A stretch of DNA of 64,000 nucleotides from a bacterium (GTDB taxonomy: Bacteria; Acidobacteriota; Polarisedimenticolia; Polarisedimenticolales; Polarisedimenticolaceae), in the NCBI GenBank assembly GCA_024226515.1, contig JAAELQ010000263.1, forward strand, positions 62,001 to 126,000, given 5' to 3'. This document shows positions 35,083 to 42,348 of the stretch, piece after piece. The notes beneath the pieces are model-generated. The model did no database searches and was not told where the DNA came from. It was given only the letters and a program-made list of their open reading frames with translations. The stretch's first letter is position 1. Each line of letters opens with the position of its first letter. A program made the position numbers and the translations under genes.

Positions 35083-36132
35083 GTGGGACTCAACTACCAG
35101 GCCGTCGGCTGGAACCGGCAGAAGAAGATCTACGATCTGACGATCGTCGGAGGCTGCGTCACTTACCTCGTGCTGTTCGTGGGCCTCGGTTTCATCGTGC
35201 GCCCCCTGGCCAGCGCGGAGACACTGATCATCCGCGGCTTCGGCACGCTGGCGTTCTTGATGCTGCACGTCGTTCTCTCGATCGGGTCGTTGTGCCGCCT
35301 GGACTCGCGTTTCCTTCCGTTGCTCTACAACAGGAGGCATCTCGGGGTCGCGACCTTCCTGGTGGGGACGGTGCACGGCGGTTTCGCATTGTTCCAGTTC
35401 CACGCGCTGGGTGACGTCAATCCGCTGGTCAGTGTGCTGACGAGCAATCCGAACTACTTCAGCCTGACTCATTTTCCGTTCCAGGTGCTCGGGCTGGCGG
35501 CGCTGTGCGTCCTGTTCCTGATGGCGGCGACAAGCCACGACTTCTGGCTGGCTAACCTGACGGCGCCGACGTGGAAGGCGCTGCACATGCTGGTCTACGT
35601 GGCCTACGGCGCCCTCGTGTTGCACGTCGGACTCGGCGTGCTGCAGGCCGAGACCAGCCTGTGGCTGGCCGCGGTTCTCTGCGTCGGCGTCACGTGGGTG
35701 CTGGGGTTGCATCTCGTGGCCGGTTTTCGCGAGAGAGCCGGCGACGCTGAGGGCGGATCGCCGCGGGAGGACGGTTTCGTCGACGCCGGTCTCGTCGATG
35801 AGATACCGGACAACCGCGCGCGCGTGATCAGTCTCGGCGGCGAGCGAGTGGCGGTGTTCAGGTACGACGGAAAGCTGTCTGCCGTGTCCAGTGTGTGCCA
35901 GCACCAGAACGGTCCGCTCGGGGAGGGCTGCGTCGTGGACGGGTTCATCACCTGTCCGTGGCACGGCTTCCAGTACGTCCCCGAGACCGGAGCCTCCCCG
36001 CCGCCCTTCACCGAGAAGATCCCGACGTTTCGCGTCCGCGTCGCGGAGGGTCGAGCCTGGGTGCACCCGACGCCGAATCCGCCGGGGACGCTCGTCGAGC
36101 CGGCACGCATCGCCACGCCGGAGGGCACGTAG
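35083..36132 (+). CDS. Ferric-reductase-like transmembrane domain fused to a Rieske domain
   Basis: Encodes 349 residues from a GTG two bases after the previous stop. Residues 1-210 contain about six membrane segments with histidines in a b-type haem pattern (LMLHVVLSIG, GTVHGGF, LTHFPF, ALHMLVYVAYGALVLHVG). After a linker, a Rieske domain has Cys272-x-His274 and Cys291-x2-His294 (CQHQNG, CPWHGF). A membrane cytochrome b with its own Rieske cluster would carry electrons between a cytoplasmic or periplasmic donor and the quinone pool or a metal. This domain pairing is unusual. Confidence 0.85.
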   Translation: MGLNYQAVGWNRQKKIYDLTIVGGCVTYLVLFVGLGFIVRPLASAETLIIRGFGTLAFLMLHVVLSIGSLCRLDSRFLPLLYNRRHLGVATFLVGTVHGGFALFQFHALGDVNPLVSVLTSNPNYFSLTHFPFQVLGLAALCVLFLMAATSHDFWLANLTAPTWKALHMLVYVAYGALVLHVGLGVLQAETSLWLAAVLCVGVTWVLGLHLVAGFRERAGDAEGGSPREDGFVDAGLVDEIPDNRARVISLGGERVAVFRYDGKLSAVSSVCQHQNGPLGEGCVVDGFITCPWHGFQYVPETGASPPPFTEKIPTFRVRVAEGRAWVHPTPNPPGTLVEPARIATPEGT

Positions 36133-36134
36133 CC

Positions 36135-36911
36135 ATGCGCGACGAGTTCTACGTCGGCTACGTCGACCGAGCGCCGGGCGGCATCGCCGCAAGGACGCGG
36201 CGGACGGTCGTCCTCGTGTTTCTGGCGGCGGCCGTGCTCGCGCTGTTGCTGGTCAACGCTCAGCGCCGCTTCGCCGCCTCGACGTTCGAGTTCGGCGTCA
36301 TCCGCGAGTTCAGCGGGTTCGTCATCGAGAAGCCGTATCCGATGCTTCGCGTGCCGCGTCCGGGGCCGAACGGGGACGTGACTCCGAGCTCCCACTACCT
36401 GCTGGTCGCCGTCGGCAAGCACGGCGCGAGCTCGCTGGTCGAGGGGCTCGACGGACGGGAGGTCCGTCTGCGTGGGTCGCTGGTGTATCGCGACCAGCGG
36501 ACGATGATCGAGGTCGTGGCCGGTTCCGTCACGCGTCTCGACGGCGCGGAGGCCGAAGCGACGGCCGTCCAAGCCGACGCCCCCGACGTCGCCCTCGGGC
36601 AGCGGACTCTGACCGGCGAGATCGTCGACAGCAAGTGCTTCCTGGGTGTGATGAAGCCCGGGGATTCCAAGACGCATCGCAGTTGTGCGACCCGTTGCAT
36701 CAGCGGGGGCATTCCACCGGTGTTTCTCGTCCGCGACGCTGCCGGGCGTGCGACGTACTACCTGCTCGTCTCGGCGGGCGGAGACTCCGTCAATCGCGAA
36801 GTTCTGGGGCTCGTCGCGGAACCGGTCGAGATCACGGGTCGTGTCGTCTCGCGCGGCGACCTGCAACTGCTCTACGCGGATCCCTCGACCTACCGGCGTC
36901 TCATCCGTTGA
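36135..36911 (+). CDS. Membrane-anchored protein with a conserved triple-cysteine signature
   Basis: Encodes 258 residues. One membrane segment (about residues 23-41) precedes a soluble domain. The C-terminal half has GEIVDSKCFLGVMKPGDSKT, then HRSCATRCISGGIPPVFLV: three cysteines clustered within 20 residues. This is a strong candidate for metal or disulfide chemistry. No family is known to me by name. It closes the operon, two bases after the ferric-reductase-like gene, and overlaps the convergent thioesterase gene. Confidence 0.75.
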   Translation: MRDEFYVGYVDRAPGGIAARTRRTVVLVFLAAAVLALLLVNAQRRFAASTFEFGVIREFSGFVIEKPYPMLRVPRPGPNGDVTPSSHYLLVAVGKHGASSLVEGLDGREVRLRGSLVYRDQRTMIEVVAGSVTRLDGAEAEATAVQADAPDVALGQRTLTGEIVDSKCFLGVMKPGDSKTHRSCATRCISGGIPPVFLVRDAAGRATYYLLVSAGGDSVNREVLGLVAEPVEITGRVVSRGDLQLLYADPSTYRRLIR

Positions 36912-37356
36912 CCCCGTGGCGGTCGAGGACCGTCATGATCGTGCCCTGCATGCGGGCCACCACCTTGGTTGCGTCTCCGTCGCGGACGAGCGCCTCGCCG
37001 GTACAAACGGAGATCGTCCGGCCCGCGCGCTCGACCCGCCCGCGCGCGGTCAGCGTCGGGCCGACGGCGGGGGACATCAGATTGACCTTGAATTCGATGG
37101 CCAGCACCCCGGCTTCGGCCGGCATCAGCGAAAACGCCGCATAGCCGCAGGCGCTGTCCAGCACCGTGGCGACGATGCCCGCGTGCAGAAACCCGTGCTG
37201 CTGCGTCAGGTCGTCGCGGAAGGGCAGCTCGATGTCGATCTCGCCCGGTCCCACATGCGTCAGCTGGGCGCCGATCGTGTGCATGACGGTTTGCCGCTGA
37301 AACGAATCGCGAACGCGTGAAACGAACTCCGGATCGCGGGGCGTGAAACTCGGCAT
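36901..37356 (-). CDS. PaaI-family hotdog thioesterase
   Basis: Encodes 151 residues. The hotdog core has QHGFLHAGIVATVLDSACGYAA with the conserved HG-helix layout and later AIEFKVNLMSPAV. PaaI-type enzymes hydrolyse acyl- or aryl-CoA; substrate is unknown. Its end overlaps the preceding convergent gene by 11 bases. Confidence 0.88.
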   Translation of the reverse strand: MPSFTPRDPEFVSRVRDSFQRQTVMHTIGAQLTHVGPGEIDIELPFRDDLTQQHGFLHAGIVATVLDSACGYAAFSLMPAEAGVLAIEFKVNLMSPAVGPTLTARGRVERAGRTISVCTGEALVRDGDATKVVARMQGTIMTVLDRHGVNG

Positions 37357-37441
37357 GGTGGCTCTCCAGAATTCTCACACCGCGAACAAACTGCGGCGAT
37401 GCGTACGCGTTCATTATCACTCAGGCTAGAATGCGTTCCTC

Positions 37442-39592
37442 ATGAAAGAGGGCCAAGGCACTGGAAAGCGATTGCTCTCGGCGGTTCGCATCGGCGCATA
37501 CCGCTGGGACCCCGAGCTGAACCGCATCATCGGACCCGGTGGCGAGCGAGAGCTCGAACCGCTGGCGATGGAAGTGCTGACGTGTCTGCTCGACAAGCCC
37601 GGTCGCGCGGTGCCGCTGCGCGAGTTGCTCGATCATGCCGGCAAGGATGGTGCTGCGGGAAAGCAGATCATCGCCCGCGCGATCGCCCAGCTGCGTCGGA
37701 CGTTCGACGACGAGGCGCAATCGCCGCGCTACATCCAGCGGACGGAGAACGGTGGCTACCGGTTGGTCGCCGCCGTGTCCCACACCGCGGTGATGCAGTC
37801 GATGCGGGGTCGGTCTGCGATGCCCGGACCCCTCGGCGAGGGCAGCCGGCGCCGTTTCGGGCCGACCGCTTTTGTCGCGGTGCTCGTGCTGGCCGTCGCC
37901 GGGCTGCTGCTCGCCCTGTGGCTCGTCGGGAGTCGAAGCGGCTCTCCCGGCGGCGCGGAGCCCGTCGTGTCGACGATCTCGATCCCCGGCGAGCACGCGC
38001 CCGCGCTGACCTGGTTCCGCTCGTTTGCCATCTCGCCTGCCGGCGATCGTATCGTCTACGCGGCCTCGCTCGACGGTAAGTCGCCGCTCTACTCGCGCTA
38101 CCTGGATCGGGACGAGAGCGACCCCGTCGACGGCACGCTGGGCGGCTACGCCCCGTTCTTCTCGCCCGATGGACGCTCGATCGGGTACTCGTCGGGCGCC
38201 TTCCGTCGCATTCCGGCCGAGGGTGGCACCGCCGTCGAAATCAACCTGGGTCGGGGCGTGGTCGACTCCGCCAGCGCCTGCTGGGCGCCGAACGGGACGC
38301 TGATTTTCAGGGATTTTTCGACCGATGCGCTGTTTCGGCTGGTCCCCGGCGGGAAGGTAACCCAACTGACCCAGGTTGATTTCGGGGCCGGTGAGCGCGC
38401 CCACCTGTGGCCCCATCTGCTCCCGGACAACCGGCATGTCGTCTTCACCGTGTGGCGTGGTGGCAGCATCAACGACTCCGACGTGGAACTGCTGGATACG
38501 GAGACCGGCGAGCGCCGCACGCTGGTCCGGGGCGGGTCCGCACCGCGCTACCTGCGCGATGGCCGGTTGCTGTTCGCCCGCTGGGGCACCCTGCTCGCGA
38601 TCCCGTTCGACCCGGATCGGCTCGAGCCGACCGGCCCGCCCGAAGCCATTCTCCGGGGGTTGATGACCGATCCCCTGACCGGGGCGGCGCACTACGCCGT
38701 CGCCGACAGCGGCACCCTGGTCTACGCAACCTGGGACGCGTTCAACGCGACCCGTGGCCTGTACTGGCTGGACGAGAACGGTCGTTTCGAACCGGAAACG
38801 GCGGATGTCGGCGTCGCGCTCACGCCGCGGCTCTCGCCCGACGGCAGCCGTCTGGCGATCACGGACGGCACGGACGCGTTGCACGTCTGGATCCACGACC
38901 TGCAGCGCGGCGGCGCCGAGCGGCTGACGACCGACGGCACCAACCTGTGGCCGATCTGGTCGCCCGACGGCCGGCGCGTCGTCTTCGGCTCCGAGCGCTC
39001 GGGCCCGTTCAACCTGTACTGGAAGGACGTCGACAGCGACGGGCTGGCCGAACGGCTCACCCGGTCGGACCGCGTTCAGATCCCGGGGTCGATCCGTCCC
39101 GACGGCAAGGTGCTGGCGTTCTCGGAGTTCAGTCCCAAAACGGGCTGGGACATCTGGACGCTGCGGCTGAAGCCGGACACCGAACCCCGGCCGCTCCTGA
39201 GCACGCCACAGCACGAGACCTCTCCGGCGTTCTCGCCCGACGGTCGCCTCCTGGCCTACACGTCAGGCGGTCGCGTCCACGTACGATCGCTCGGTGGTGC
39301 GGAGGCCGATGTCCGGGTCGAGGGCAGCGCCGGTCAGGACCCGCGGTGGTCGGCCGACGGCAGGCAGCTCTACTTCCGCACCCCGAAGCAACTGATGGTT
39401 GTCCCGATCGAGACGCGGCCCAAGCTGCGCGCGGGGCCGCCGGTTCTCGTCGCGCGCGACTTACCGATGTCCGTGCCGGTGATCGACATGCCGACCTACG
39501 ACCTCGCGCCCGACGGTCGTATCCTCACTCTGCGCGTGCACGACCCCGCCCCACGGCTGCGTCTCGAGGTGCTCGCCGGCTTCGGTCGCTGA
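37442..39592 (+). CDS. CadC-like membrane regulator: winged helix, TM segment, PD40 propeller
   Basis: Encodes 716 residues. An OmpR/PhoB-type winged helix spans about residues 15-105 (LEPLAMEVLTCLLDKPG, then RYIQRTENGGYRLV). A membrane helix follows at about 141-161, then a large extracytoplasmic propeller of PD40/WD40-like repeats (FSPDGRSIGYSSG, LSPDGSRLAITDG, WSPDGRRVVFGSE, FSPDGRLLAYTSG). The design is a one-component transmembrane regulator: the propeller senses and the winged helix binds DNA. No sensor ligand or target gene is visible. The type is common in Acidobacteriota. Confidence 0.85.
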   Translation: MKEGQGTGKRLLSAVRIGAYRWDPELNRIIGPGGERELEPLAMEVLTCLLDKPGRAVPLRELLDHAGKDGAAGKQIIARAIAQLRRTFDDEAQSPRYIQRTENGGYRLVAAVSHTAVMQSMRGRSAMPGPLGEGSRRRFGPTAFVAVLVLAVAGLLLALWLVGSRSGSPGGAEPVVSTISIPGEHAPALTWFRSFAISPAGDRIVYAASLDGKSPLYSRYLDRDESDPVDGTLGGYAPFFSPDGRSIGYSSGAFRRIPAEGGTAVEINLGRGVVDSASACWAPNGTLIFRDFSTDALFRLVPGGKVTQLTQVDFGAGERAHLWPHLLPDNRHVVFTVWRGGSINDSDVELLDTETGERRTLVRGGSAPRYLRDGRLLFARWGTLLAIPFDPDRLEPTGPPEAILRGLMTDPLTGAAHYAVADSGTLVYATWDAFNATRGLYWLDENGRFEPETADVGVALTPRLSPDGSRLAITDGTDALHVWIHDLQRGGAERLTTDGTNLWPIWSPDGRRVVFGSERSGPFNLYWKDVDSDGLAERLTRSDRVQIPGSIRPDGKVLAFSEFSPKTGWDIWTLRLKPDTEPRPLLSTPQHETSPAFSPDGRLLAYTSGGRVHVRSLGGAEADVRVEGSAGQDPRWSADGRQLYFRTPKQLMVVPIETRPKLRAGPPVLVARDLPMSVPVIDMPTYDLAPDGRILTLRVHDPAPRLRLEVLAGFGR

Positions 39593-39603
39593 CCGGCCGC
39601 GAA

Positions 39604-40125
39604 TCAGGACTCGTCGAGCGTCACATCGACCATCAGATCGTGCGCCAGTTGCTCGAGTGCCTCGCGCAGGTCGTCGACCGACAGGTCGTGAGGCGCGCGC
39701 AACGATGCCCAGGCCTTGAACAACGACGACCCCGCCATCGGCGCGTCGGTGCGCTCCGTCACGAGCTCCTCGACGTTGACCGACCGCCGCGCCAGCGCCT
39801 GGGAGATGTCGTGCACGATTCCGGGTTGATCGCTGCCCACGATCTCGAGGCGCAGGCCGCGCGCCGCCGCGACGTCATCGCCCACGGCGCTCTGTTCCAC
39901 GACCGTCTTCAGGCCCTGCGACTCGAGCGCCAGGAGGGCGGAGGTCAGGTCCGACGAACGTGGCTCCGCAACATCCACGCGCAGGATCCCCGCGAACTTC
40001 CCCGCCAGCCGCGACATCCGGCTCTCCAGCCAGTTGCCCTCGTGCGCGGCGACCGCTTCGGAGATCGACTCCACGAGCCCGGGTCGATCGGGTCCGATGA
40101 CCGTGACAACCAGCGATACCGACAC
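39604..40125 (-). CDS. GcvR-like tandem ACT-domain protein
   Basis: Encodes 173 residues with two ACT domains (MSVSLVVTVIGPDRPGLVES and GLRLEIVGSDQPGIVHDISQ). This is the layout of GcvR, which controls the GcvA regulator of glycine cleavage in enteric bacteria; here no gcv genes are adjacent, so its partner is unknown. Starts divergently from a secreted protein gene. Confidence 0.8.
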   Translation of the reverse strand: MSVSLVVTVIGPDRPGLVESISEAVAAHEGNWLESRMSRLAGKFAGILRVDVAEPRSSDLTSALLALESQGLKTVVEQSAVGDDVAAARGLRLEIVGSDQPGIVHDISQALARRSVNVEELVTERTDAPMAGSSLFKAWASLRAPHDLSVDDLREALEQLAHDLMVDVTLDES

Positions 40126-40178
40126 GACACGCCTCCTGTATGATGAACGTCAGTATAGAGCAACCGCGGGGCGAGAAA

Positions 40179-40613
40179 ATGAGCCGACGTTTCAGAGTGG
40201 CGTGCATTGCGGCGGTCGCTTTCTTCCTCATCGTGACGTTTCCCGCCTGGTCGCAAGAGGCGGCGAAGGAGCCGACGGAAGCCGGCCTGTGGGATGTCGT
40301 CGCGTCGCTGTACGAGGTGGCCAAGGCCAGCGGCGAGAAGATACCCGGCGACGTCTACGACTGGCTGAGGCAGGACCTGCAGAACATCGGGGCCTGGCAA
40401 TACCGCGTGGAGACGGTACCGCGAACCGAGTCTGCGGCGCTCGAGAAGCTACTCAACGAGGTCGGAGCCGAGCGTTGGGAGTGCATCTGGATCGAGCGCG
40501 AGGGCAGCAACTACCGCCTGATCTTCAAGCGCCCGGCAAAGAGCTATCTCAAGACGATCCCCGAGTGGGACGTGCTGCGCCTGCTGCGCGGCGATGAGGA
40601 AGGCAACGAATAG
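40179..40613 (+). CDS. Secreted protein of unknown function
   Basis: Encodes 144 residues from the ATG at 40179; an upstream in-frame ATG at 40140 is possible. A signal peptide (MSRRFRVACIAAVAFFLIVT, then FPAWSQ) is followed by a short helical domain with VPRTESAALEKLLNEVGAE and WECIWIEREGSNYRLIFKRP. No family is recognised. It may be periplasmic. Confidence 0.6.
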   Translation: MSRRFRVACIAAVAFFLIVTFPAWSQEAAKEPTEAGLWDVVASLYEVAKASGEKIPGDVYDWLRQDLQNIGAWQYRVETVPRTESAALEKLLNEVGAERWECIWIEREGSNYRLIFKRPAKSYLKTIPEWDVLRLLRGDEEGNE

Positions 40614-40615
40614 CG

Positions 40616-40798
40616 CTACGAGCCCGGCCGCTCTCGCGGCGGCTCCGTTTCCGGGAGCGGGTTCGGCAGATCGCGCTGAAGCCGCCTGCGCGCCTCGTCG
40701 AGTTCGAAGTCCAGACGCTGCAGCAGTGCAGAGAGATCCGTCTCGGTCTCCGCGTTCTCATGGCCGATCTGGGTCCGATCGCGGTCGTCCTGAGTCAT
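40616..40798 (-). CDS. Small acidic helical protein of unknown function
   Basis: Encodes about 60 residues from the ATG at 40798, which has GGAGGG six bases upstream; an ATG at 40810 is a less likely start. The sequence (MTQDDRDRTQIGHENAETET) then a helical stretch LSALLQRLDFELDEARRRLQ suggests a coiled-coil-forming protein. It is convergent with the preceding gene by a two-base gap. No family is recognised; the ribosome site favours it being real. Confidence 0.45.
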   Translation of the reverse strand: MTQDDRDRTQIGHENAETETDLSALLQRLDFELDEARRRLQRDLPNPLPETEPPRERPGS

Positions 40799-40867
40799 CA
40801 CACCCTCCATGCAGCCCCCGGAGGAACGTGGTGCCCGGTGGGCGCCGGAGTCAAGACGACCGCTCGC

Positions 40868-40898
40868 TTGACCTGTCTATGACTTCACACTCTAGACT
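40868..40898 (+). promoter_or_regulatory. MerR-type promoter with a 19-bp spacer and dyad operator
   Basis: TTGACC (40868-40873), a 19-bp spacer and TAGACT (40893-40898). Within and overlapping the spacer, GTCTA (40875-40879) and TAGAC (40893-40897) form an inverted repeat. MerR-family regulators typically act on such over-long spacers. It lies upstream of the domain-only gene and the MerR gene, which suggests autoregulation. Confidence 0.5.
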
Positions 40899-40950
40899 CC
40901 GGAAGTGGCCCGGGCGTGGTACCCGACGGCCGATGAAAGGAGAACTACCA

Positions 40951-41154
40951 ATGGCGGAAGGATTCGAAAAACAGCAATGGGTCGATCTTTTTCGCGAGAT
41001 CGGGCTCAGCGAGGACACGATGCGCGAGTGGCACGCGGCCTTCGAGAAGAGCTGGCCGCAGACGCACCAGAGCTTCCTCGAGTGGTTGAAAGTGCCCGAG
41101 TCGGACATCGACCGGATTCGTCGGTCGTCGCGGTCCGACTGGGCCCGGAGCTGA
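40951..41154 (+). CDS. Stand-alone copy of the C-terminal domain of the adjacent MerR regulator
   Basis: Encodes 67 residues; ATG at 40951 with AAAGGAG eight bases upstream. It aligns without gaps to residues 117-173 of the MerR protein encoded downstream (about 29 of 57 identical by eye: K..WV.L.R..GL, MR.WH..FE, PQ.H..FL, E..I.RIR..SRS). There is no DNA-binding domain. It may bind the same ligand, dimerise with the regulator, or be a sensor decoy. Nine bases separate the two genes. Confidence 0.75.
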   Translation: MAEGFEKQQWVDLFREIGLSEDTMREWHAAFEKSWPQTHQSFLEWLKVPESDIDRIRRSSRSDWARS

Positions 41155-41163
41155 CCGCGAGTC

Positions 41164-41709
41164 ATGTTCACGATCGGAGATCTCGCTCGCCGTTGCCGGC
41201 TGTCGCGTAGCACGCTGCTGTACTACGACTCGATCGGACTGCTGCGTCCATCCGCGCGGACGCCCGCCGGTTATCGGCAGTACGACGAGGACGCCCTCTC
41301 GCGCCTGCGGCGGATCTGCGGCTATCGCGACGTCGGGCTGAAGCTGACCGAGATCAAGAACATCCTGGACGGAACGCGCGGTCGCACTGCCGAGGTGCTC
41401 GAGGGTCGGCTCGAGTCGCTCAACGACGAGATCTGCCGGCTGCGTGAACAGCAGAGGGTGATCGTGGGGCTCCTGCGAAACCGCTCCAAGCTGCGCGGCG
41501 CACGGGCGCTCGACAAGGAGCGCTGGGTGGCGTTGCTGCGCGCCACGGGTCTCGACGACGACGACATGCGGCGCTGGCACGTCGAATTCGAGCGCATGTC
41601 GCCGCAGGGCCACCGGGATTTTCTGCAATCGCTGGGGATCCCCGAGCGTGAGATCCGCCGCATCCGCGACTGGTCGCGGTCGGCGGCGGGGTCGAGCGAG
41701 CAACGCTGA
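41164..41709 (+). CDS. MerR-family transcriptional regulator with an unusual C-terminal domain
   Basis: Encodes 181 residues. The N-terminus is a MerR helix-turn-helix with wing (MFTIGDLARRCRLSRSTLLY, AGYRQYDEDALSRL), followed by a dimerisation helix to about residue 115 and a C-terminal domain (117-173) matching the adjacent 67-residue protein. No metal-type cysteine pair near the dimer helix is obvious, so CueR/ZntR-like metal sensing is unlikely. Ligand is unknown. Confidence 0.88.
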   Translation: MFTIGDLARRCRLSRSTLLYYDSIGLLRPSARTPAGYRQYDEDALSRLRRICGYRDVGLKLTEIKNILDGTRGRTAEVLEGRLESLNDEICRLREQQRVIVGLLRNRSKLRGARALDKERWVALLRATGLDDDDMRRWHVEFERMSPQGHRDFLQSLGIPEREIRRIRDWSRSAAGSSEQR

Positions 41710-41717
41710 AAACAAAA

Positions 41718-41741
41718 GAGGCGCCCCGCAAGGGGCGCCTC
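41718..41741 (-). terminator. Rho-independent terminator of the RNA-binding protein gene
   Basis: GAGGCGCCCC (41718-41727) and GGGGCGCCTC (41732-41741) form a perfect 10-bp stem with loop GCAA. On the minus strand it is followed by TTTTGTTTT, the proper T-tract for the leftward RNA-binding-protein transcript. It may also help the convergent MerR operon. Confidence 0.85.
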
Positions 41742-41768
41742 TCAGGCTCAGCGTGTGAAAAAGCGGCC

Positions 41769-42071
41769 TTAGTAGCGGCCACCACCGCCGAAGCCGCCGC
41801 GGCCACCACCACCGCCGCCGCCACGCTCGCGCGCTTCGTTGACGGTCAGCGTGCGGCCGTCCATCACGTGGCCGTTCAGATCGACGACTGCCGACGCGGC
41901 CTCGGAATCCGAACCGAACTCGACGAAGCCGAATCCACGCGGACGTCCCGTTTCACGGTCCGTGATCAACTTCACGTCCGTGACGTTGCGATCGTTCCCC
42001 CCGAACAGATCGCGAATCTGATCTTCGTTCGCGCTGTACGGAAGATTGCCGACATAGAGCCTGTTGCCCAT
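41769..42071 (-). CDS. Glycine-rich RRM RNA-binding protein (cold-inducible type)
   Basis: Encodes 100 residues from the ATG at 42071 (GAGGAG upstream). One RRM with RNP2 (LYVGNL) and RNP1 (RGFGFVEF), then a glycine-rich tail (GGGGGGGRGGFGGGGRY). The open frame runs further upstream but without RRM sequence. Cyanobacterial and other bacterial Rbp proteins of this type respond to cold and bind RNA. A leader of about 140 nt precedes it. Confidence 0.9.
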   Translation of the reverse strand: MGNRLYVGNLPYSANEDQIRDLFGGNDRNVTDVKLITDRETGRPRGFGFVEFGSDSEAASAVVDLNGHVMDGRTLTVNEARERGGGGGGGRGGFGGGGRY

Positions 42072-42221
42072 ACTCTCGAACTCCTCACATATCCCCGGAG
42101 AGGGACCCAACCAGATTCTGACATCCGGCCCGACCGCCGGGTCCGGACAGGCTCCGGGAGCGAAGTTCCCGGACGCCCCACGCTCCGTATTCAAGAGAGA
42201 ATGGGAACAGAACCTGAGCAA

Positions 42222-42259
42222 ACGCTACAGGGGATTGGACCGCGATGTCAAGACATCGC
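42222..42259 (-). promoter_or_regulatory. Promoter with palindromic operator for the RNA-binding protein
   Basis: On the minus strand TTGACA (42251-42246) is a perfect -35 box, followed after 18 bp by TAGCGT (42227-42222, weak). The -35 box sits in a perfect palindrome, GCGATGTC-AA-GACATCGC (42242-42259). The start would be near 42215, giving a leader of roughly 145 nt. Confidence 0.5.
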
Positions 42260-42348
42260 TGCACGAAGAGGTGCGGCACGGAAACTCCGAAAACACCGTA
42301 GAAAACCGCTGTTTTCCGGTCTCCGGCAACGGCCCGATCCGCAGCGCG

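Noticed and set aside
38407..40143. 578-residue plus-strand ORF in another frame
   Set aside because: Overlaps the winged-helix/PD40 gene and the GcvR-like gene; arginine-rich shadow.
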